DNA of 11,330 nucleotides, from NCBI GenBank assembly GCA_007129985.1, contig SKUL01000281.1:1-11330 (forward strand), in the 5' to 3' direction. Positions 6,879-11,330 of the stretch are shown piece after piece. The stretch comes from Flavobacteriales bacterium (GTDB taxonomy: Bacteria; Bacteroidota; Bacteroidia; Flavobacteriales_D; SKUL01). The first letter of the stretch is position 1. Every line of letters begins with the position of its first letter. The translations under genes were made by a program, and so were the position numbers. The notes under the pieces are model-generated. The model was not told the DNA's origin. It was given only the letters and a program-made list of their open reading frames with translations, and ran no database searches.

Positions 6879-6909
6879 CAAATATGCAGGTCATTTCTAC
6901 CACCACCAA
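6879..6909 (-). promoter_or_regulatory. Putative promoter of the barrel gene
   Basis: On the minus strand, TTGG (6906-6909) and CATATTTG (6879-6886) are separated by exactly 19 bases. This fits the Bacteroidota pattern TTTG, 19-21 bases, TANNTTTG, with one mismatch in each box. The expected start near 6872 leaves a leader of about 15 bases to the ATG at 6857. Confidence 0.5.
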
Positions 6910-6967
6910 GCTTTCAGACCTAAAATTGTCACCGTGTTTTTGTTGAAAACAATCCGCAACTTCCGGC

Positions 6968-6975
6968 GACTTTTG
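6968..6975 (+). promoter_or_regulatory. Possible -7 box of the SPOR-domain gene
   Basis: GACTTTTG is one mismatch from TANNTTTG; TTG at 6943-6945 is a candidate -33 element but 22 bases away. If used, transcription would begin near 6982, after the ATG at 6978, which favours the ATG at 7005 as the translation start. Confidence 0.3.
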
Positions 6976-7004
6976 GCATGATGAAGCTATCATTGTCATT
7001 GCGC

Positions 7005-8162
7005 ATGAAACGGTTCATTCTCATCGGTTGTGTAGCGGTTTTTACAATGTTTCAGACTGCATTTGCGCAGCCTGTAGATTACATTGAACGTAGTTATTAC
7101 CAAAATGCCGAAGCACAAAATGCTGCACTTTCGGCAGCGCGTTATGCCGAAGAGGCCTACCAGTATTCACTTCAAGCTGGAAATCGCCCGGATTTATCTG
7201 ACTTTCGCGCTGACGTGGATACCGTGTTGTTCTACATCCGGAAATCAAATGAACTTGCAGGGAGCGCGTCAAGCCTCATGCTTCCAAACGATACCATTGA
7301 GAATCTCCTTAAAAAAGGAAGAAAGCGGTTGAGCATAGCCGATGAGGTATTGCGACACGTTTATCCCTTCAACAAACTGGCTCGCATGCAAGCATACGTA
7401 GAAGCTGTGCTGAGCGACCTCATGCATGCCAAGATTGATTTCTACAAGGCTTCTTTACACCTGGCGAAAGGTTTGGAGCCCGACGAAGAGGATTTCCAAT
7501 ATCAGCAGCTTGAAGCCGATTTTCACGTAGCGCGTTTGGATGCCGATGAGCAGGCTTTTACGCGCTTGTTGCTCGATCTGGAGGAGAAGCTAACCGCAAT
7601 CAATGAACGCATCAAGGAAATTCAAGACCGCATTGCACAAACAACCGACCCCGAAGAACGTGAGCGCTTGGAGAAGGAGCTGGCTGCCCTGCTGGCAGAG
7701 AAAGAACGACTGGATGACCTCTTCCTGAAGGCCAACAAGCAGATGCAAAAAATACGTGCAGAACAGGATGAAACTTTAAGCGCTGATTCAGAGGGGCAAG
7801 CTTCCGGCACGGGTTCTGATGGAAGCTTTGAAACCGACCGCCACGGTTACTACGACGACCGCAACGTGGGAATCAACGAGCCGCTTCCCGAAGGCCTGGT
7901 GTACAGAATACAGCTTGGCTACTTCTTTAAAGCGGATGGTCAGGATGCATTTCACGGGCTTTTTCCGATTACCGGCGAAGACCTTGGCGACGGAAAAATC
8001 CGCTACTACGCGGGGATGTTCACGAGCTATGAGGATGCTTCGCGCGCCAAAGCCTACATTCGTGAGAAACGAATTGGCGATGCATTTGTGGTTCCCTACC
8101 TCGACGGTAAAAAAATCAACATCAAGCGAGCCATCGAAACGGAGCAGGAACAGAACGATTAA
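7005..8162 (+). CDS. Exported coiled-coil protein with C-terminal SPOR-like domain
   Basis: A 385-residue protein with a signal peptide at the ATG at 7005 (MKRFILIGCVAVFTMFQTAFA, then QPVDY). An in-frame ATG at 6978 would only add a polar extension. Residues about 30-160 are helical and Ala/Glu-rich, resembling TPR-like helical bundles. Residues about 190-256 form a clear coiled coil (heptads through EEKLTAINERIKEIQDRIAQ and RLEKELAALLAEKERLD). After an acidic, Ser/Gly-rich linker, residues about 299-373 resemble the SPOR-like domain of many Bacteroidota envelope proteins (VYRIQLGYF, IRYYAGMFTSYEDASRAKAY, DAFVVPYLDGKKI). SPOR domains bind peptidoglycan with denuded glycan strands, so a periplasmic, cell-wall-linked role is likely. 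It is divergent from the barrel gene, with about 150 bases between the starts, which may mean shared regulation. The specific function is unknown. Confidence 0.82.
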   Translation: MKRFILIGCVAVFTMFQTAFAQPVDYIERSYYQNAEAQNAALSAARYAEEAYQYSLQAGNRPDLSDFRADVDTVLFYIRKSNELAGSASSLMLPNDTIENLLKKGRKRLSIADEVLRHVYPFNKLARMQAYVEAVLSDLMHAKIDFYKASLHLAKGLEPDEEDFQYQQLEADFHVARLDADEQAFTRLLLDLEEKLTAINERIKEIQDRIAQTTDPEERERLEKELAALLAEKERLDDLFLKANKQMQKIRAEQDETLSADSEGQASGTGSDGSFETDRHGYYDDRNVGINEPLPEGLVYRIQLGYFFKADGQDAFHGLFPITGEDLGDGKIRYYAGMFTSYEDASRAKAYIREKRIGDAFVVPYLDGKKINIKRAIETEQEQND

Positions 8163-8207
8163 ACATCCCGCCCTTCAGGTGGTTGCTTGATTGGATACCC
8201 AGGAAAC

Positions 8208-8618
8208 ATGAGCAAAACTGCCGAACATCCCATCCTTTTCTACGACGGCATCTGCGGATTGTGCAACCGCTCCGTGCAATGGGTGTTGAAGTACGATAAA
8301 AACAAGGTTTTTCGCTTTGCCACCCTGCAGGGAAAAATTGCCGAAAAGCACCTCACTACCTCACAGCGGCAAAACCTGAACTCAGTAGTGGTGCTTGATG
8401 CCGGAACAAGCCATGAGAAATCAGCAGCATTTTTCAGAATCGTTCGTCATTTGCGAGGATGGCCCCGTATTTTTCTGCTTTTCGGTTGGCTGCCGCGTTC
8501 ATTCTCCAATATTATCTACGACTGGGTTGCGCGTAATCGCTACCGCTGGTTCGGAAAACTAGACGCCTGTCCCTTGCCTGACCCGGCAGTGAGAGAGCGT
8601 TTTCTGGACGACTATTGA
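8208..8618 (+). CDS. DCC-family (DUF393) thiol-disulfide oxidoreductase-like protein
   Basis: A 136-residue protein of the DUF393 / DCC family, small thioredoxin-fold proteins named for their Asp-Cys-Cys signature. The signature is visible near the N-terminus as YDGICGLCNRSVQW, with Asp13, Cys16 and Cys19 in a CxxC pair. The remaining family features follow: the VFRFATLQG strand, the SAAFFRIVRHLRGWP helix and the IIYDWVARNRYRWFG segment. No signal peptide, so cytoplasmic or peripheral. The ATG at 8208 is preceded by AGGA at a workable distance, while an upstream in-frame TTG at 8187 adds only seven unconserved residues. It lies 45 bases after the SPOR-domain gene and may be co-transcribed. 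Its 3' end overlaps the convergent phosphodiesterase gene by 7 bases. A redox partner is not known. Confidence 0.9.
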   Translation: MSKTAEHPILFYDGICGLCNRSVQWVLKYDKNKVFRFATLQGKIAEKHLTTSQRQNLNSVVVLDAGTSHEKSAAFFRIVRHLRGWPRIFLLFGWLPRSFSNIIYDWVARNRYRWFGKLDACPLPDPAVRERFLDDY

Positions 8619-9532
8619 TTATTGGTCAATTCGTGAAAACGGTCAGGATAATCCGTTATCAAGCCATCCACACCGTAATCCAACATTTGCTGCATGGCGG
8701 GCTTTTCGTTCACCGTCCAAGGATAAATGAGCATTCCCTCACCGTGGCACCATTTCACCAAATCGGGTGTTACCATTACGTAATACGGACTGTAAATCTC
8801 CGGCACAAAACCCAATTTTTCAATGTTTTGGGGTCCGCTAAGGTTGTTGTCAATCAGCAAAGCAAGTCGAACTTCGGGAGCGTGTTCGCGGTAAGCTTGC
8901 AGCACCCGGATATCAAAACTTTGCACGGTACTTTTTTCGGTGATGTTTTTTTCTACCAAAAGATTGTGCAGCAATTCAACAAACACTTCGGGCCTTGGGT
9001 GGTACGAATCGTCGGTGTAGGGCCGCGATTTAATCTCCATGTTCCACTCGGGGAGCGGAATGTTGTTCGCGCGGCAGTAGGCATGCACTTCGTCAATCAC
9101 ATCAGTCAAGCGCGGCTTGGAAACGGTGAAATTCTCCTGATGCGGAAAGCGCGGATGAGGTTTTGAGCCACAGTCAAACGCCGCGATTTCCTCGTAGGTC
9201 ATTTTGTAAATGTTGTACTCAAGCGCCTGATTGTCGCCAAACTCCCTTCCCTCGGGATCCAGACAAATATCTGAGTTGAAATACGGCTCGTGCGATACAA
9301 TCAATTCATTCTCTGACGAAACCGCCAAATCCAATTCCAGCGTGTTTACGCCAATTTCAACCGCCCTTATAAAGGCAGGAATGGTGTTTTCAGGCATCAA
9401 ACCGCGACATCCACGATGACCTTGCAGGTTGAACTCGCGCGCCGTATCTTCCGTTGTACATTGGGCCATAAGCAAGGCAAAGAGGCCAAAGATGGTGATT
9501 GTTTTCGTAAACTGCGCCGTACCTGCATTCAT
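8612..9532 (-). CDS. Exported glycerophosphodiester phosphodiesterase
   Basis: A 306-residue enzyme of the GDPD / GlpQ-UgpQ family, which hydrolyses glycerophosphodiesters to glycerol-3-phosphate and an alcohol in a metal-dependent TIM barrel. Catalytic and metal residues are visible: the GHRG block with His39-Arg40 followed by PENT (47-50); LELDLA with Glu66 and Asp68; VSHEP with His81; and NMEIK with Glu166. The C-terminal end has the usual YPWTVN and GVDGLITDYPD motifs. The start at the ATG at 9532 gives a short hydrophobic leader (TITIFGLFALLMAQC). Cys25 after MAQ looks like a lipoprotein cysteine, but Gln at -1 is atypical, so a lipoprotein or a cleaved signal peptide are both possible. 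It acts in the periplasm or at the outer membrane, probably recycling phospholipid headgroups. Divergent from the C45 gene; convergent overlap with the DCC gene. Confidence 0.93.
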   Translation of the reverse strand: MNAGTAQFTKTITIFGLFALLMAQCTTEDTAREFNLQGHRGCRGLMPENTIPAFIRAVEIGVNTLELDLAVSSENELIVSHEPYFNSDICLDPEGREFGDNQALEYNIYKMTYEEIAAFDCGSKPHPRFPHQENFTVSKPRLTDVIDEVHAYCRANNIPLPEWNMEIKSRPYTDDSYHPRPEVFVELLHNLLVEKNITEKSTVQSFDIRVLQAYREHAPEVRLALLIDNNLSGPQNIEKLGFVPEIYSPYYVMVTPDLVKWCHGEGMLIYPWTVNEKPAMQQMLDYGVDGLITDYPDRFHELTNNQ

Positions 9533-9549
9533 AAGCAAAGGAGTTTTTG

Positions 9550-9557
9550 CGAAGGTA
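9550..9557 (-). promoter_or_regulatory. Possible -7 box of the phosphodiesterase gene
   Basis: TACCTTCG on the minus strand differs from TANNTTTG at one base and would start transcription near 9543, just before the ATG at 9532. A -33 element at the right spacing is not clear. Confidence 0.25.
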
Positions 9558-9592
9558 CAACACAGTTGCGGCCTGCAATCGCTTTGCGACGT

Positions 9593-9600
9593 TATCTTTG
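9593..9600 (+). promoter_or_regulatory. Putative -7 box of the C45 acyltransferase/hydrolase gene
   Basis: TATCTTTG is an exact match to TANNTTTG. TTG at 9566-9568 is a candidate -33 element, 24 bases away, slightly long. The expected start near 9607 gives a very short leader to the ATG at 9613 and supports that start over a TTG at 9547. Confidence 0.5.
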
Positions 9601-9612
9601 CGCAAAGTTGAA

Positions 9613-11274
9613 ATGAGACGATTTTTACAGATTTCGGGTATAGTGCTGCTGGTTTTTCTGGGACTGGTCGTGGGCTTCTTCATGTACGTGAAAAGCGTTT
9701 CCACCTTGCAAGCTCCCGATTTGCAGGACAAAGGTTTGATGTCGCTCAAAGCGGAACATCGCAGCCACACCGACCGAAGATTGGGGGAGTCATTTTTGGT
9801 GTTGAACCCCGACGGAAATTGGGAAATGTACCTCGAAGGAAACGCCTTTCGCAGGGGAGTGGTACACGGAAAACTCGCTGAAGATTTGCTGTATGTGCAA
9901 GAGAAACATTTTATTGACCAGATTCGTGAACTGGTGCCCAACGAAAGCTATCTCCGTTTTCTGAAGTACCTGGTGGGTTTCTTCAACCGAAACATGAGCA
10001 AGCATGTCATCAACGAATACCAGCAGGAAATCTACGGGGTGGCCATGCACATGCCCGATACCTTTGATTTTGTGAGCCAGAAATACGACCGGGCCATGAA
10101 TTACCACGCGGCTCATGACATTGGTCATGCGCTTCAAAATCTTGCGCTGGTGGGTTGTACTTCTTTTGCTACCGAAGATGAAGATGGCCAACTTGTGGTG
10201 GGGCGCAACTTTGATTTTTACGTGGGTGATGGTTTTGCCGAAAACAAAATTGTGGCGCTCGTGAAGCCCGACAGCGGTTACGCCTTTCTTTCGGTAACAT
10301 GGCCGGGTATGATTGGCGTGGTGTCGGGGATGAACCAGGCCGGGCTCACCATAACCCTTAATGCGGCACCCTCGGAGGTTCCAACGTCGTCGGCTACGCC
10401 CATTTCTATCCTTGCGCGCGAAATTTTACAATATGCAGCCACCATTGATGAGGCGCTTGCCATTGCCAAAAAGCGACAAACCTTTGTGTCAGAATCGCTG
10501 CTGATTGCCTCTGCCCGCGACGACGCTGCGGCCATTATCGAGAAAACACCCCATGAAGCACATCTCTTTCGCCCCGAAACATTTCCACTGGTTTGCTCCA
10601 ACCATTTTCAGAGTGATGCTCTGCGCGATACCGAGCTCAACCAAACCTGGAAAGAAACTTCTGATTCACCTTATCGCTATAAGCTGATGCACAGTTTGCT
10701 CGATACCGCATCGCTGCATGCCGAAGACCTTGCGGAAGTGCTGCGCCACAAAGGCGGAGTGGGGGGAGAGTCGCTTGGACTGGGAAATCCCATGGCCATC
10801 AATCAGCTCATTGCACACCACGGCGTTATCTTCAAGCCCTCTGCCGGCATGGCTTGGGTGTCGTCTTCTCCCTGGCAGATGGGTGCCTTTACCGCCTATG
10901 ATTTGAACGCCATTTTTGGCGAAATTGCCCCGCAGCCCGGCGTGTCAATGTCTGTGGACAGCTTGCGCATCGCTCCCCACCCCTGGGTGCATACCCCTGC
11001 CATGCAGGATTTTGAGCGTTTCAGAAGCTGGGCCACTTTTATGCAGCAGATTCTAAGAAAGCGCGAGTTACTTGAAGATGAGCAGACTTTGGATGATTAT
11101 ATCGCCCTCAACCCTGATTACTATCTGGGATACGCGCTTGTGGGCGAGTATTGGTTGCAGCGTGGCGAGCCCCAGAAAGCCCGAACTTATTTGGAAAAAG
11201 CGCTGCGTAAACCATTGCCGTATGCTTCGGTGAAAAGAGATTTAAACGATTTGCTTGACCAAGCCCAACGATGA
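9613..11274 (+). CDS. Membrane-anchored C45-family autoproteolytic acyltransferase/hydrolase
   Basis: A 553-residue Ntn-hydrolase of the acyl-CoA:6-aminopenicillanate acyltransferase family (C45, PF03417). These precursors cleave themselves before a Cys that becomes the N-terminal nucleophile and then hydrolyse or form an amide or ester bond. The expected nucleophile is Cys182 in LVGCTSF, followed by VVGRNFDF (195-202), the conserved partner motif. Earlier, GNAFRRGVVHGKLAEDL (76-92) is the family's N-terminal signature, and later SVTWPGMIGVVSGMNQAGL (227-245) and SNHF (329-332) fit the core. Residues 5-26 form a hydrophobic helix, so the enzyme is anchored with its domain outside the cytoplasm. 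Residues about 495-550 (ALNPDYYLGYALVGEYWLQRGEPQKARTYLEKAL split by a turn) look like a TPR-type tail. The next gene begins within its stop codon (ATGA), so the two are translationally coupled. Substrate unknown. Confidence 0.88.
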   Translation: MRRFLQISGIVLLVFLGLVVGFFMYVKSVSTLQAPDLQDKGLMSLKAEHRSHTDRRLGESFLVLNPDGNWEMYLEGNAFRRGVVHGKLAEDLLYVQEKHFIDQIRELVPNESYLRFLKYLVGFFNRNMSKHVINEYQQEIYGVAMHMPDTFDFVSQKYDRAMNYHAAHDIGHALQNLALVGCTSFATEDEDGQLVVGRNFDFYVGDGFAENKIVALVKPDSGYAFLSVTWPGMIGVVSGMNQAGLTITLNAAPSEVPTSSATPISILAREILQYAATIDEALAIAKKRQTFVSESLLIASARDDAAAIIEKTPHEAHLFRPETFPLVCSNHFQSDALRDTELNQTWKETSDSPYRYKLMHSLLDTASLHAEDLAEVLRHKGGVGGESLGLGNPMAINQLIAHHGVIFKPSAGMAWVSSSPWQMGAFTAYDLNAIFGEIAPQPGVSMSVDSLRIAPHPWVHTPAMQDFERFRSWATFMQQILRKRELLEDEQTLDDYIALNPDYYLGYALVGEYWLQRGEPQKARTYLEKALRKPLPYASVKRDLNDLLDQAQR

Positions 11275-11330
11275 AAGAAGGTAACGTGCCTGATAATATT
11301 GACTTTGCTGCTTCTGATGTGATTGCGCGC
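11271..11330 (+). CDS. Unidentified coding region, first 20 codons
   Basis: Starts at the ATG that overlaps the upstream TGA (ATGA) and stays open to the right edge: MKEGNVPDNIDFAASDVIAR. Twenty residues are too few to name a family; there is no signal peptide or hydrophobic segment so far, so a cytoplasmic protein is likely. The four-base overlap means that it is very probably expressed with the C45 enzyme and may act on the same substrate. Confidence 0.6.
   Translation, partial: MKEGNVPDNIDFAASDVIAR

Noticed and set aside
8615..9166. Plus-strand open frame of 183 codons opposite the phosphodiesterase
   Set aside because: Antisense to a gene with all catalytic motifs; no domain recognised.
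1..11330. Defence island, toxin-antitoxin pair, prophage or transposon
   Set aside because: No nuclease, restriction, reverse transcriptase, transposase, integrase or phage-like protein is encoded on either strand, and no long terminal repeats were seen by eye.

Overview
The window reads as chromosomal DNA of a Bacteroidota bacterium, most likely a marine or aquatic Flavobacteriales-type lineage with balanced base composition. Three things point there: the gene families (a capsule-assembly Wzi-type barrel, a flavobacterial-type sugar transferase, a SPOR-like envelope protein and a C45 acyltransferase/hydrolase with a C-terminal repeat tail); several upstream regions with the Bacteroidota -7 box TANNTTTG or a near match; and weak or absent Shine-Dalgarno sites. 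I see no rRNA, tRNA, CRISPR array, transposase, integrase or phage gene.

Layout. (1) 1-443, minus: N-terminal part of a type-2 asparaginase / isoaspartyl peptidase that runs off the left edge. (2) 587-718, minus: a very small predicted one-helix membrane protein, followed by a hairpin terminator (535-563). (3) 818-5835, plus: a four-gene surface-polysaccharide operon made of an (alpha/alpha)-toroid-like protein of unknown activity, a DUF354-type GT-B glycosyltransferase-like protein, a polyprenyl-phosphate sugar transferase of unusual architecture, and a Wzi-type outer-membrane barrel started by TTG. (4) 5838-6857, minus, and 7005-8162, plus: a divergent pair of envelope genes, an outer-membrane barrel with a long basic tail and a SPOR-domain coiled-coil protein. 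A DCC/DUF393 thiol oxidoreductase (8208-8618) follows on the plus strand. (5) 8612-9532, minus: an exported glycerophosphodiester phosphodiesterase, tail-to-tail with the DCC gene. (6) 9613-11274, plus: a membrane-anchored C45-family Ntn-hydrolase, coupled by an ATGA overlap to a gene that leaves the right edge after 20 codons.

How the genes work together. The sugar transferase would load the first sugar phosphate onto undecaprenyl phosphate at the inner membrane. The DUF354-like protein is a candidate for a later glycosyl transfer. The toroid-like protein could trim, epimerise or modify the polymer. The Wzi-like barrel would bind or organise the product at the outer membrane. This is inference from families and order; no polymerase, flippase or export gene is in view, so the operon is either a partial set or cooperates with a locus elsewhere. 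The other genes are mostly envelope or lipid functions with no visible link to one another.

I found no clear-cut new system. The most interesting parts are the sugar transferase that lacks the usual hydrophobic membrane segment before its catalytic domain, its operon partner of unknown enzymology, the barrel with a post-barrel basic tail, the tiny membrane protein, and the C45 enzyme with its unseen downstream partner.
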